A DNA stretch of 64,000 bases. It comes from Neocallimastix lanati (nom. inval.) (Eukaryota; Neocallimastigomycota; Neocallimastigomycetes; Neocallimastigales; Neocallimastigaceae). Location of the stretch: NCBI GenBank assembly GCA_016946835.1, contig JACVTC010000240.1, positions 1-64,000 on the forward strand. Direction: 5' to 3'. Below, piece by piece: positions 19,309 to 29,887 of this stretch (positions are counted from its first letter, which is position 1; each line of letters opens with the position of its first letter). Made by a program: the position numbers and the translations under genes. The notes under the pieces were generated by a model that saw only the letters and a list, made by a program, of their open reading frames with translations, was not told the DNA's origin and made no database searches.

Positions 19309-22300
19309 ATGATCACGCAAGAGGATCCGGTAGCGGAAACAATCAGAAAAGTGGGACTTGAGAAACTATTGTCAATAGGCGAAATTATAGATAAGTATTA
19401 TGGTGACTTAACGGAAGCATTCAATGAAGAAATCGCTGAGACATTACCAGAGCACAGGCCGTATGATTGCAAAATAGAACTAGAGCCTGATGCACCACTT
19501 TATAAAGGAGCTATCTACCCAACGAGTCCTAAAGAAGAGAAAGCACTTAAAGAATATATCGATGAAAATTTAGCTAAGGGGTTTATAAGAAGGTCAGAAT
19601 CTCCGGCGTGTTACCCTGTATTGTTCGTGCCGAAGAAATCAGGTGAGCTACGACTTTGCATGGATTATCGCAAACTGAACCAATGGACTAAACGCAACGC
19701 CTATCCGATCCCAAGAATTAGTGCAGTGTTCGAAGCCATGAAAGGAGCAGTTGTGTTCTCCAAGTTCGACCTAAAATCTGCCTATAACTTGGTACGAATT
19801 CGAGAAGGTGATGAGTACAAGACAGCCTTCAACACCAAGTTTGGACACTTTGAACATTTGGTAATGCCTTTTGGGTTAACCAATGCACCAGCAGTGTTCC
19901 AAAGCTTTGTGAATGATGTCTTCAGCGAGGATATCGGGAAGTACTGTCAAGTCTACCTAGATGACATCGTCGTATATTCCAAAACTTTGGAGGAACATGT
20001 AGAGCATGTTCGAACGATTTTAAAGAAGCTGATACAACATAAACTCGTAGCTAAGATGTCCAAATGTGAGCTACATAAGTTAAAGATCTCATTTTTAGGC
20101 CATGTGGTCAGCAAGGATGGTGTAGAGACTGACCCAGAAAAGATTAAGGCCGTGGCAGAATGGCCACAACCAGAAAATATCAAGCAGATGCAAAGCTTCT
20201 TAGGCTTTTGCAATTATTACACGAATTTTATTAAGAATTTCTCTGAAATAGCCAAACCGTTATTCAAAATGACCTCAAAGAAAGAAAAATTTGAATGGAA
20301 CGAAGAAGGATTGGCCGCGTTTCACAAATTAAAGGAGATGCTTACCTCTCCGCCAGTACTAGCTTACCCTGACCACGAGAAACAGTTCTTCGTTGAATGT
20401 GATGCTAGTAATTACGCGATAGGAAGCGTGCTGTCACAGAAAGGAGACGATGGTACCCTTCATCCCATATATTATTATTCTAAGACACTTAGTAAGGCTG
20501 AAGTAAATTATTCGATTACAGAGAAAGAATTATTAGCCATTAAGACTGCTTTTACAGAATGGCGACACTTGCTTCAAGGTGCGAAGCATAAGATTATTGT
20601 TTATAGTGACCACAGAAATCTGTTTTTCGCTACCAAACAACAATTACTAACTCCTAGGCAAATTAGATGGCAAGAACTATTCGCCACATACTGGTTTGAA
20701 ATAGTTTACAGACCTGGGAAGAAAAATGGTAAATCTGACGCCCTCTCAAGAGTTGAAACGGAGAAAACTGAGGGTAAAGAATTTGATAAAGATAGTCTAT
20801 TAAAACCCGATCAATTGGTAGGATTCGATGACGTAGATGGAGAAGCTAGTTATCTAGCCTTAGCTACCAATTTCGTGGATGATATCAAGCAGGCCTACCG
20901 ACAGGACAAAATGGCCCAAGAGATTATGAAAGATCTAGCAGAAGATGCCAGAAATAATTATAACAAGAAGAATTGGTTAGAAGTAGATGGCCTTCTGGTT
21001 AGAAAGGAAAACCCTGAACAAATTTACGTGCCCACAACGTTCAGGAAAACAATTATTCAATTAAACCATGACTCAGAGTACGCAGGACACTTAGGAATTG
21101 ATAAGACTTCGGACCTAGTATCTAGGAATTTCTACTGGCCGAAGATGAGGAAGGATATATCAGGCTACGTGAAAGCTTGTAGAACCTGCGCTACTAAGAA
21201 GGATGATCGCCATAAAGAATATGGTACTGCGGTAAGAGTTCCGGTCGCAGAATTACCCTGGCAAGAGGTGCAATTGGATTTTATAACTGATCTGCCAGTA
21301 AAGAGTAGAGTAAGGACCAATAGTGGTTATGTTTGGGAAACGAAAAGAGCAGGTTGTATCTTAGTATGCTGCGATAAATTAACCAAGATGATACACCTGA
21401 TAGGATTTAAACATGTGCCCAATGCTAACGAGACTGCTGACGCATTCCTAAAGGAAGTTTACAGGTTGCATGGATTCCCTAAGGTGGTTACAACTGATAG
21501 AGGAGTTCAGTTCACCAGTCAAGTATGGAAGGAGCTACTAGAGTTCTTCGGGACCGAAGTAAACCATGCTACCACTAGTCACCACGAGACAGTAGGCCAA
21601 GTGGAGAGGAACAATGCCTACGTAGAGACTTATTTACGGTGCTTTGTGGGAACTTACGATGATGAAAGTTGGATGGACTACTTGTTCTTAGCAGAGTTCT
21701 GTTATAACAACGCAATCCACGCTTCTACCCAACAATCTCCTTTCCTCACCTTATATAACTACCAGGTACACAACTCCCCTAAGACAGCCGATTTAGTACA
21801 CTCGTTAGGCGAAGCCAAAATGATCGATAGCTTTGCTCATAACTTGGGAAACCTAAAGCACATCCTAGAAATCGCCCAAACAAGATACCTGGATAATATG
21901 GATAGGACCCGTACAGATAATTATCCTAGGTACAGGTTGTTAGATAAAGTATGGCTAAAGAAACCTGAAAATTATGACGCGTTGCCATTCTACAAACTTA
22001 CAACAAGAAAATTCGGACCATTCAAGGTAGTTGGTGTCGACGAAGAAAAGAAGAATTATAGATTAGATATAAGTCGTTCACCTTTCCCAAATATGTACCC
22101 AGTGTTCCATGTGAGTGAATTGGAACCATTCTACAAATTACCTAAAACATTAGTGCCGGCTCCTGCAAGAAACCAAAAGATAATTCATATCCTTGGATCA
22201 AGGAAACACCAAGGACTTTATCAATACCTGGTTGCGTACCAGAATGATAAGCAAGAGTGGGTAAACGCCGACGTGATCGACGATAATCCTCACTACGCAG

Positions 22301-22365
22301 AATTGCTGGAGGATTACCAAGATTTTAGCTATAGCCAGTTCATCGCTAGCGTCGTCAACCATTAG
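19309..22365 (+). CDS. pol: Pol of element B: RT, RNase H, integrase, chromodomain
   Basis: 1018 residues from ATG 19309. The frame is open upstream to the gag TAA at 19243 and is the same frame as gag, so ancestrally this was probably one gag-pol polyprotein as in Tf1/sushi elements. RT core YLDD at 216-219; RNase H acids D365, D434 and D477 (SDALSR); integrase zinc finger H587, H594, C624, C627; DD35E core D657, D730, E766. After the PVFHVSELEPF motif (931-941) comes a C-terminal chromodomain-like stretch (about 957-1003, with YQYLVAYQND and a final ELLEDY), a module that in chromoviruses directs integration to marked chromatin. All catalytic residues are present. Confidence 0.95.
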   Translation: MITQEDPVAETIRKVGLEKLLSIGEIIDKYYGDLTEAFNEEIAETLPEHRPYDCKIELEPDAPLYKGAIYPTSPKEEKALKEYIDENLAKGFIRRSESPACYPVLFVPKKSGELRLCMDYRKLNQWTKRNAYPIPRISAVFEAMKGAVVFSKFDLKSAYNLVRIREGDEYKTAFNTKFGHFEHLVMPFGLTNAPAVFQSFVNDVFSEDIGKYCQVYLDDIVVYSKTLEEHVEHVRTILKKLIQHKLVAKMSKCELHKLKISFLGHVVSKDGVETDPEKIKAVAEWPQPENIKQMQSFLGFCNYYTNFIKNFSEIAKPLFKMTSKKEKFEWNEEGLAAFHKLKEMLTSPPVLAYPDHEKQFFVECDASNYAIGSVLSQKGDDGTLHPIYYYSKTLSKAEVNYSITEKELLAIKTAFTEWRHLLQGAKHKIIVYSDHRNLFFATKQQLLTPRQIRWQELFATYWFEIVYRPGKKNGKSDALSRVETEKTEGKEFDKDSLLKPDQLVGFDDVDGEASYLALATNFVDDIKQAYRQDKMAQEIMKDLAEDARNNYNKKNWLEVDGLLVRKENPEQIYVPTTFRKTIIQLNHDSEYAGHLGIDKTSDLVSRNFYWPKMRKDISGYVKACRTCATKKDDRHKEYGTAVRVPVAELPWQEVQLDFITDLPVKSRVRTNSGYVWETKRAGCILVCCDKLTKMIHLIGFKHVPNANETADAFLKEVYRLHGFPKVVTTDRGVQFTSQVWKELLEFFGTEVNHATTSHHETVGQVERNNAYVETYLRCFVGTYDDESWMDYLFLAEFCYNNAIHASTQQSPFLTLYNYQVHNSPKTADLVHSLGEAKMIDSFAHNLGNLKHILEIAQTRYLDNMDRTRTDNYPRYRLLDKVWLKKPENYDALPFYKLTTRKFGPFKVVGVDEEKKNYRLDISRSPFPNMYPVFHVSELEPFYKLPKTLVPAPARNQKIIHILGSRKHQGLYQYLVAYQNDKQEWVNADVIDDNPHYAELLEDYQDFSYSQFIASVVNH

Positions 22366-22375
22366 TAGCTTGCTC

Positions 22376-22389
22376 CTTGGGAGAGGCCT
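22376..22389 (+). other. Polypurine tract of element B
   Basis: CTTGGGAGAGGCCT immediately precedes the 3' LTR start TGTAACAG. The same tract precedes the 3' LTR of element C. Confidence 0.75.
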
Positions 22390-22948
22390 TGTAACAGATA
22401 CATGGTAACTTCAAGCCTATCCAATGATAGTTCTTTGGTTACGTAACGTATCTCTAAACAGCTAGCAATTTTGGCTAATCAAATAAAATCTTTTATTACT
22501 TTCGTACATTAAATTTTATTATTTTATAAATAATTATATAGTTAAATATTTATTTAAATATATTTTATTTAGTGATTAGTAAACTAAGTTAAATTAAATT
22601 ATTTACCAATCATAATATTATTGACATGTATAAATAATAATTGAACTTGTAACTGTAACGCACTAGCGTTACTATTAACGTAAATTGTTATTATAAATAT
22701 TAATATTATTAAATAAAAAATTATAATTATTAAATAAGAAATATTACTCAGTGTAAGCCCAGTAACTGATAACAAATAGAGTTATAAAGTGCTGCGCTAT
22801 ATTCTAGTGTAATAAGAAATAATAATTATAGAATTGATTAATTTAATGTTTATTATTAACAACTCGAATAGAGAGGTGTTAAGTTATCTTAGCCTTTAGA
22901 TTTAGTTATTATTCGTTATTTTAGTTAATAATAAACTTACCTTTTACA
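22390..22948 (+). mobile_element. Element B 3' LTR
   Basis: 559 bp, same length and ends as the 5' LTR, with about three substitutions between them. It is followed by ACTC and then the ATTA target duplication of element D. Confidence 0.93.
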
Positions 22949-22956
22949 ACTCATTA

Positions 22957-23662
22957 TGATCCGGAACTAGCTTATTTACTTCAAATAAGCATACATAAAA
23001 ATGATAAAAAAGAAAAAAATATAAAATATTTATAATAATGAAATTATTTAAAATTAAAATAGTTATAATAAAAAAAAAAAATTTATTTATAATAAAATTA
23101 TTTATAATAAGAATAATTATCTATAAATTGTTTTTAATAAAATAAATACAGAAATATTTAATTCTGTATAAAATTAAATCGATTGACAATACTAACTATT
23201 ATTTTTATTGTTTTCTCTAAAATAGATTATTATTTTCTGTATTCTTTTTACAATAATAAACTTTATGAGAATATAATATTAATAATTTACAAGAATATTA
23301 AATTATATATTAATTGATAAATTAAAACATTATTAGAATAGATAGTTAAAATTTTAAATATAAATAAATCATTAATAATTATACAACTATATTTTAAAAT
23401 AGATATTTTAGAATAGGTTAATTTTAAAATATATTAATATTAAAATAACATTCATAATAGAATAATATAAATAAATGTATATGTTAATGTTCAATTCAAG
23501 ATTCATGTAAAAAACTATAAAAGGAAGAAATTTTCTTTCTTTGAAAAGGACAACAATAAAATAAAATAAAAATTTATAAAATACTTTTAAACTAATAAAA
23601 ATTTATTTATAATATTTAATATTGTGTTTTTAAAATATTGTGTGTGATCTGTGCCCATATCA
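22957..23662 (+). mobile_element. Element D left LTR
   Basis: Starts TGATCCGG and ends CATATCA, followed by GAAAT and the primer-binding site. It contains a GCTTATTT/AAATAAGC hairpin near 22970 and a TATAAAAGG box near 23516. Similarity to the right LTR is partial. Confidence 0.6.
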
Positions 23663-23667
23663 GAAAT

Positions 23668-23685
23668 TGGTGGAGAATCCGAGCG
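23668..23685 (+). other. tRNA-type primer-binding site, element D
   Basis: TGGTGGAGAATCCGAGCG begins 5 nt after the LTR end TATCA. TGG pairs with the CCA tail of a tRNA; I cannot name the tRNA. This differs from the self-priming site of element B. Confidence 0.7.
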
Positions 23686-23726
23686 TTTCTCTAGCATGAT
23701 AATATGAAAATAATAAAAATTTGAAA

Positions 23727-23728
<2 letters not shown>

Positions 23729-23772
<44 letters not shown>
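23729..23772. repeat. (AAT)n microsatellite
   Basis: About 14 uninterrupted AAT units in the element D leader. Confidence 0.95.
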
Positions 23773-23774
<2 letters not shown>

Positions 23775-23975
23775 AAAAAAAAATATCGTGTAATAAAATA
23801 ATAGTTTATTTTAACACGTAAAGATAATATTAATAGTTTTTAATGACACATAATAAAATAATAGTTTAAAATAGTAAATAATAAAATAATAGTTATTTAA
23901 AATGTTATAATAATATATATTATTTAAAATAACGCGTAATAGAAATAAATATAAACAAAAAAAAAAGAAAAAATT

Positions 23976-24009
<34 letters not shown>

Positions 24010-24017
24010 TAATCAAA

Positions 24018-25673
24018 ATGAATGTTCAAGGCTTAATAAAAGAACTACCTTTATTAGTCAATTATGGAAGGGATATTGATGGATGGATTAAGGACTTTGA
24101 GGAAGTTATGGAATTATGGGAGATTTACACATTGAGGCAACAATACTTTTGGATAATTAAATGTGTAAATCAAGACATAAGTATAGAAATTAAAATATTA
24201 AAAGAAAAGTATAAAAGAAATGAATATCCAACATTAAAAGAAATACAATATGCCATTGAAAAATATTTAAATATTACTCAAAGTGAAAAATGCTGGACTT
24301 TAAAGACCATAAAAGTTCCAAATGATACAAAAATTTCAATTTTTAATGTAACTTATAGAAGACTATTAAAGAATTTGGAGTGCGACTTTAGGAAATTAGT
24401 GACAATTGAAGATTATTTAAATTCAATAAAAGTTAGACGTTTCCCATATCAACAAGTAATTATAAAAGGATGCAAAACTATAGAAGATGCTATGAAAACT
24501 GCTTCTCTCGCTGAAAGAATAGAAAATGAATTAATAGAATCTAATAAGGAAGAAAGAGAAAGCTTTAATAACCATAAAATAACTTATAATAGGAGAAACA
24601 ATAGGACTGACCCTTATAACACGCATTTTAGAGAATATGGATTAATAAATGAAAATATTAATAAAAATTTTAGGAAATTTAATTTTAATTATTACAATAA
24701 TTATAATAATAAATTAAAAACTAATAATTATTATAATAAAATAAATAATTTTACGCCTAGACAAAACAAAATGAATTATTATAAAAGAAATTATAATATT
24801 GAACAAAATAAAAATTTTAATTATTTTGATTCGGATTATACTAATGTTGAATGTGGCAATTCAAATTTTAATGGTAAAGAAAATTATTTAAAATCTATGA
24901 ATAATTCTAATTGTAATTCTTGCATGAATGTTAATTCAATAAATAATTATTATATTAATAAAGAAAATTTGAATTCATATTATTATTATGGTAATATTAA
25001 TAGTTCTTCAAAAGGTATTTATAAAGAAATAATAAATAGTAATTATGATCATAATATTAATAGTAAAGATACTTGCACTATTGAAGAAAATTATAATTTA
25101 AATTCCGTGGATGAAAATGTTAATGTTAAGGGCGAATCAGGAAATAAACACGTAAATAATGATAATGATAGAATTCAAACTAAAATCACAACTTATAATG
25201 ATAATATGGATAAACAAATTATTGAAGAAAATATAGAAGGTAATATGGTAATTAATAAATTGAGTGATACTATTCTCGAAGGTAACGTATATAATCCATC
25301 ACATAAACTAATTCCAGTAGAAAAGAAAAACGAAAACATATTATTATGTAAAGAGGAAAGTAAATTATTAGAAAGTAAACCTATTGATAAATTGAAAATA
25401 AATAAAATTAAGATGGAAGGAAATAATTTAAATATTTATAATGAAATGATAAATAAAATTAAAATAAATTCTGATAATAAAATAATAATAAAAAAAATAC
25501 CTACTGTAGAAAATTCCAACCAAAATAATGGTAATAGCAAAAATAATTCAAAAAGAAAATTTAAAATTAAATTTAATTATAAAAATACAATTATTAAAAA
25601 GTATAATAATAATAGGAAAGATACAAAGTGTATTATCAGGAATTACAAATATAAAAGAAAAAGAAAAACATAG
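24018..25673 (+). CDS. gag: Gag-like protein of element D
   Basis: 551 residues. The first 180 resemble the element A Gag in order and spacing: an IDGWIKDFEE helix, EYPTLKEIQYAIEKY, a TYRRLLKNL region, and an AMKTASLAERIE helix matching IAEKVDRLA. This is a Ty3/gypsy capsid-type fold by inference. From about 190 onward it is Asn/Tyr/Lys-rich and low-complexity, and no CCHC knuckle is present. The last 40 residues are strongly basic (ending KYKRKRKT) and could bind RNA in its place. No protease, RT or integrase follows, so mobility would need proteins from another element. The start at 24018 follows a long A run. Confidence 0.8.
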   Translation: MNVQGLIKELPLLVNYGRDIDGWIKDFEEVMELWEIYTLRQQYFWIIKCVNQDISIEIKILKEKYKRNEYPTLKEIQYAIEKYLNITQSEKCWTLKTIKVPNDTKISIFNVTYRRLLKNLECDFRKLVTIEDYLNSIKVRRFPYQQVIIKGCKTIEDAMKTASLAERIENELIESNKEERESFNNHKITYNRRNNRTDPYNTHFREYGLINENINKNFRKFNFNYYNNYNNKLKTNNYYNKINNFTPRQNKMNYYKRNYNIEQNKNFNYFDSDYTNVECGNSNFNGKENYLKSMNNSNCNSCMNVNSINNYYINKENLNSYYYYGNINSSSKGIYKEIINSNYDHNINSKDTCTIEENYNLNSVDENVNVKGESGNKHVNNDNDRIQTKITTYNDNMDKQIIEENIEGNMVINKLSDTILEGNVYNPSHKLIPVEKKNENILLCKEESKLLESKPIDKLKINKIKMEGNNLNIYNEMINKIKINSDNKIIIKKIPTVENSNQNNGNSKNNSKRKFKIKFNYKNTIIKKYNNNRKDTKCIIRNYKYKRKRKT

Positions 25674-25680
25674 TTTGAAT

Positions 25681-25865
25681 ATAATTCAATTAAATTTTCA
25701 AAATTCAAAATTCAAAAATTCAAAATTTAAATTATTAAATTTCAAATTTCAAATTTCAAATTTCAAATTTCTATAAAAAAAAAAAAAAAAAAAAAAAATT
25801 TATACATAATATTTTTATGTTTTTACTTTTTTAACAAAATATATATAAAAATTTAATTATTAAAT

Positions 25866-25901
<36 letters not shown>

Positions 25902-25951
25902 TTTTTCGCCTGACTTCAAGGGACGAAGTCTTATTTAAAGTGGGGGAATCT
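25681..25951 (+). other. 3' untranslated region of element D
   Basis: TTCAAATT tandem words (25696-25770), A runs, then a short GC-bearing hairpin (GACTTCAAGGGACGAAGTC, 25912-25930) and the polypurine tract just before the right LTR. Confidence 0.6.
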
Positions 25952-26609
25952 TGATACGATACCACTATAAAAATAAGATTTAGGTAAGAAATTTAGGTTA
26001 GAAATATTGTATAAATATTATTGGTTATAATAATTAAAATAATTTATATATAGTTAATTCAAATAATTATTTTTAAAAGCATGGTTAATTCTTTTATCAT
26101 AATTAAAATAGATAAATTATATTATTAATGATTCTATTATTATGATAATAAATTAATTCATCATTATTATTAATAAGTTTTATTTTATATTTTAAATATT
26201 ATTTTGAGAATTATATAATTTTAGGAATTATATTATAAATATTGATAATTATATTTTATTTAGGAAATATATTTTAAATATTAATAGTTAAATATATTTA
26301 ATAATGAAATTGTATTTTTAAATAAAGTTATTAGGAAATTAATAGTTAAAGAGATATGTTTAATAAAAATATAATATTAATTAATTATTTTAACAATTAT
26401 ATAAAATTAAGAGAATGTAATAATAAATTATTATGTATGTAAAAATAAAATTATAAAAATAAATAAAGAACAAAATATTATTATAAAACATTATTATTAT
26501 AAATTATTTTCTTATATTTATTAGAATATATTATTGTGTCATAATTCCCTAGAGAAACGACCAAATAAATAAATAAATAGATATGGAATATTTTAAATGT
26601 TCTGTATCA
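25952..26609 (+). mobile_element. Element D right LTR
   Basis: Starts TGATACGATACC after the polypurine tract and ends TGTATCA, followed by ATTA. No coding sequence. Confidence 0.7.
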
Positions 26610-26613
26610 ATTA

Positions 26614-27457
26614 TGTTACGGTACAATTAAATAAAGAAAAATTAAACTATTTAAAGAAAATATTAAAGTAAAAAATATCATTAACAATTATAAATAAATA
26701 ATAAAAAATTGAATATTAAAATATTAGTTATAGAATATTATAAAGTTAAATAAAAATAATTAGATGTATTAAAAAATCATGTATTAATTATATTATTTAA
26801 TATTGTAAAATTTTTATATAATATTTTAATTTAGAAAATTTAAGTTTATTATATTTTTATTATTATATTTTTATTATTAAATTTTTATTATTAAATTTTT
26901 ATTATTAATTTTTTTTATTTTTATTTTTAATCCAATCAAATAAATATTTTATTAGTATAAAAAAGAACAAAGTAACACAATACTTTTGTTCTCTCCCTTT
27001 TTTTCTTACGACTTTATTATTATATTATTTTTTTAATATTTTCTAAAAGTTAAATAATAAATTAAATAGTTTAAAATAAATTAAAATTTATTAAATAGTT
27101 TTTTCTAAATTTAATGTTTTAAAAGTGTTTAATTAATAGTTTTTTGTGTTTAGTGTATAATATTAAGATAAGTATAGTATAAAATTAGTTTAGTAATAGA
27201 TTAGTTGTATTAAACATTTTATAGAAATAGTAATAGATTTAGAGAAATTGTTTAGTTTAGATTAGAATAGTTTAGATTAAGATATTAGTTTAAGTTATTT
27301 TAACTTAGTTTAGATTCTTTTAGATTAGGATAGTTTAGACTAAAATTAGAGTAGTTTATTAATTAATTTAGGTTTAGAATTAGAGAATAATATTTTAAAT
27401 TTTTCCTTATTATTAGAATATATTATTTTATTAATAAAATCTTCAGATCTTGTACCA
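26614..27457 (+). mobile_element. Solo LTR E1
   Basis: 844 bp from TGTTACGG to CTTGTACCA, with an exact 4-bp duplication ATTA on both sides (26610-26613, 27458-27461). It contains a TATAAAAAAG box (26956) followed by a hairpin AGAACAAAGTA/TACTTTTGTTCT (26964-26992) and a pyrimidine-rich stretch, the layout of an LTR promoter. E2 at 29888 has the same length and layout. Confidence 0.85.
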
Positions 27458-27463
27458 ATTATA

Positions 27464-28394
27464 TGTAAAGAATTAAATTTAAACTTAATTAAATTTAACC
27501 CTTTTCTACAATTAATACTAATATTAATCGAGAAATTAAAAAAAAAAGAAAATACTTAACGAAACTTAAAATAGGGTAGGAGTTTATTATAAGAGATTAG
27601 TTCAAATAAAATTTTTATTAAAATATTTTTTATTAAAAATAATTTTTATTTAGATTTTTGTTATTTTTAAAAAATTAAAAATTTATTTTGTTTATTATTA
27701 TAATTATATTCTTATAATAATAACTCTTGATTTTCAAAATAAAGAAAATCAAGAATTATTTATAGTAAAGTTTCAAATCTTAATGAATAACTTTTTAGGA
27801 AAAGATTTGGGAGAAAAACCTAAAAAGTTTAATTATCAATTATTAATAAAATTGATCATATGTTAATTGAATAAAAACCGATATTTTCCAATCGGAAAAC
27901 TTCAATTAACATTTGTTTTATTTAAACAATGTCAATTATACATGACATTGTTTTATTTTAATTAATTTTTTAAATATTAATTATTCTTTTTTCATTTGAT
28001 TTGTTACATTATGATTTTAATATAATTTTATAATTATTTCTAAATTATAATTCTATAATTTATATTAGATTTGTTTAAAATTATATTAATGTAACAATTA
28101 TTTAAATTAAAACTTAACATATAATTATCAAATGAATTTTAACAAATATAAAAAATATTAATGTTTAATTATTTTAATATTATTAATTAATACAATGATA
28201 AAGAATAATAATTTTACAATATTAATTTTAAATTATTAATAATAATTTTATATTAAAAATATTTTATAATAAAGTTAATAAATTTTATTAAATAATTATT
28301 ATTTTATTTAATAAAGATTAATAATTATTTTTTATTTTAATAAAGATTAATAATTATTTTTTATTTTAATAAAAATTAATTATTATTCTTTACA
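27464..28394 (+). mobile_element. Solo LTR-like repeat Y1
   Basis: 931 bp from TGTAAAGAAT to ATTCTTTACA (10-bp terminal inverted match) with a perfect 5-bp duplication TTATA (27459-27463, 28395-28399). It is inserted in the first bases of the inverted B-type LTR L3. It carries a stem-loop (27724-27754) and the structured motif at 27774-27912. Confidence 0.85.
27774..27912. repeat. Structured multi-helix motif, Y1 copy
   Basis: A: CAAATCTT (27774-27781) with AAGATTTG (27802-27809). B: AACTTTTTAGG (27789-27799) with CCTAAAAAGTT (27819-27829). Hairpin ATCAAT/ATTGAT (27835-27840, 27851-27856). Long arm ATGTTAATTGAA (27860-27871) with TTCAATTAACAT (27901-27912), enclosing CCGAT/ATCGG. Confidence 0.78.
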
Positions 28395-28395
28395 T

Positions 28396-28952
28396 TATAA
28401 AAGGTAAGTTTATTATTAACTAAAATAACGAATAATAATTAAACCTAAAGGCTAAGATAACTTAACACCTCTCTATTCGAGTTGTTAATAATAAACACTA
28501 AATTAATTAATTCTATAATTATTATTTCTTATTACACTAGAGTATAGCGCAGTACTTTATATCTCTATTTGTTATCAGTTACTGGGCTTACACTGAGTAA
28601 TATTTTTTATTTAATAATTATATTTTTATTTATCAATATTAATATTTATAATAACAATTTATGTTAATAGTAACGCTAGTGCGTTACAGTTACAAGTTCA
28701 ATTTTTATTTATACATGTCAATAATATTATGATTGGTAAATAATTTAATTTAACTTAGTTTACTAATCACTAAATAAAATATATTTAAAGAAGTATTTAA
28801 CTATATAATTAATTATAAAATAATAAAATTTAATGTACGAAAATAACAAAAGATTTTATTTGATTAGCCGAAATTGCTAGCTGTTTAGAGATACGTTACG
28901 TAACCAAAGAACTATCATTGGATAGGCTTGAAGTTACCATGTATCTGTTACA
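28396..28952 (-). mobile_element. Solo LTR L3, element B family, inverted
   Basis: 557-bp copy of the element B LTR on the minus strand. Its plus-strand start reads TATAAAAGG instead of TGTAAAAGG, and it ends CTGTTACA. No internal region lies on either side. The following bases CTAAC are the left target duplication of element C. Confidence 0.92.
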
Positions 28953-28959
28953 CTAACTG

Positions 28960-29883
28960 TGTTAAGGAATGAACAAATAATGTTAATTTTATTATTTTTC
29001 ATAAAAATAACTTAACCACTAAAATTAAATTATTTATTTCCTTACTTGGGGAACTTTCTTATGTTCTATTACTGCCAAATTATTACTAATATTAAATTTA
29101 TTATTATTAATATAAATTCTTTATTAATATCAATACTTTATTATTAAAATTAATACTATATTATTAATATCAATATTATTATCAATATCTAGTTTTATTA
29201 ATATGATTTATTCTATCAATATTTTATTATTAAAGAAAATTTTATTTTACAAATATTACTAATACAGATTATTTATTATTAATAAAAATTAATATAATTA
29301 ATAATGATTTAAAAATATTTTACTTAAATCCATGATCCTTGTCATTAAAATTAGTAATACTTCCTTCCAAAATACACCCTATTTATAATAAGATTAATAA
29401 TAGATAATAATCTAAAATACTTTTATTTAAAAATAGTATAAAATTAAATAATACTCTATTACTAATAGTTCTGTAAAAGTAAAAAAATTATTTTTAAAAT
29501 ATATTATCACTACAATTAATAATAAATAGTTTAGAATTTAATAATATGTAATAATTATTTATTATAATAGAATAGATTATGAATTTATAATTTAAATACA
29601 ATTCAAACATGTAACTCTAAGATATTCTAAAGAAATGGCTTGACCATTTCTAACGATAAAAAAAAAATATAAATAGATGAGAAAATTGTATTTTAGAAAA
29701 ATAATCTGAAGAAAAAAAATATAATCTTATTAAAGAAATTAATTTATTTTTAGTTTTTAATTGAATAATTTTTATTAAATAAATAAATAAAATATTTTAA
29801 AAAAAAGATATATTTTAATTTTTAATTTTTTTATTTTAGTGTTTATTTCTATATTTATTATTATTCTGTCCCGAACCTCAACA
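28960..29883 (+). mobile_element. Solo LTR-like repeat F
   Basis: 924 bp from TGTTAAGG to ACCTCAACA (7 of 8 terminal bases complementary), flanked by ACTG at 28956-28959 and 29884-29887. No coding sequence. The first 30 bases resemble the E repeats, so it may be a distant member of that family. Confidence 0.72.
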
Positions 29884-29887
29884 ACTG

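Larger units (their letters stand above)
15360..22948 (+). mobile_element. Element B: self-primed chromodomain Ty3/gypsy retrotransposon
   Basis: A complete element of about 7.6 kb with 559-bp LTRs (15360-15918 and 22390-22948) that differ at only about three positions, so insertion was recent. Order: LTR, primer-binding site, leader, gag-protease, RT-RNase H-integrase-chromodomain, polypurine tract, LTR. Coding DNA is much richer in G+C than its surroundings. Gag and pol lie in one frame, broken by TAG at 17824 and TAA at 19243. The left flank was overwritten by Y4 and element A, so its target duplication cannot be checked here. Confidence 0.95.
22957..26609 (+). mobile_element. Element D: gag-only, non-autonomous LTR retrotransposon
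   Basis: Bounded by TGAT...ATCA ends and a 4-bp duplication ATTA (22953-22956 and 26610-26613). Left LTR about 22957-23662, TGG-type primer-binding site at 23668, one Gag-like frame, polypurine tract AAGTGGGGGAATC (25938-25950), right LTR 25952-26609. There is no room for pol. The LTRs are clearly diverged, so either the insertion is old or the left boundary is approximate. Confidence 0.75.
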
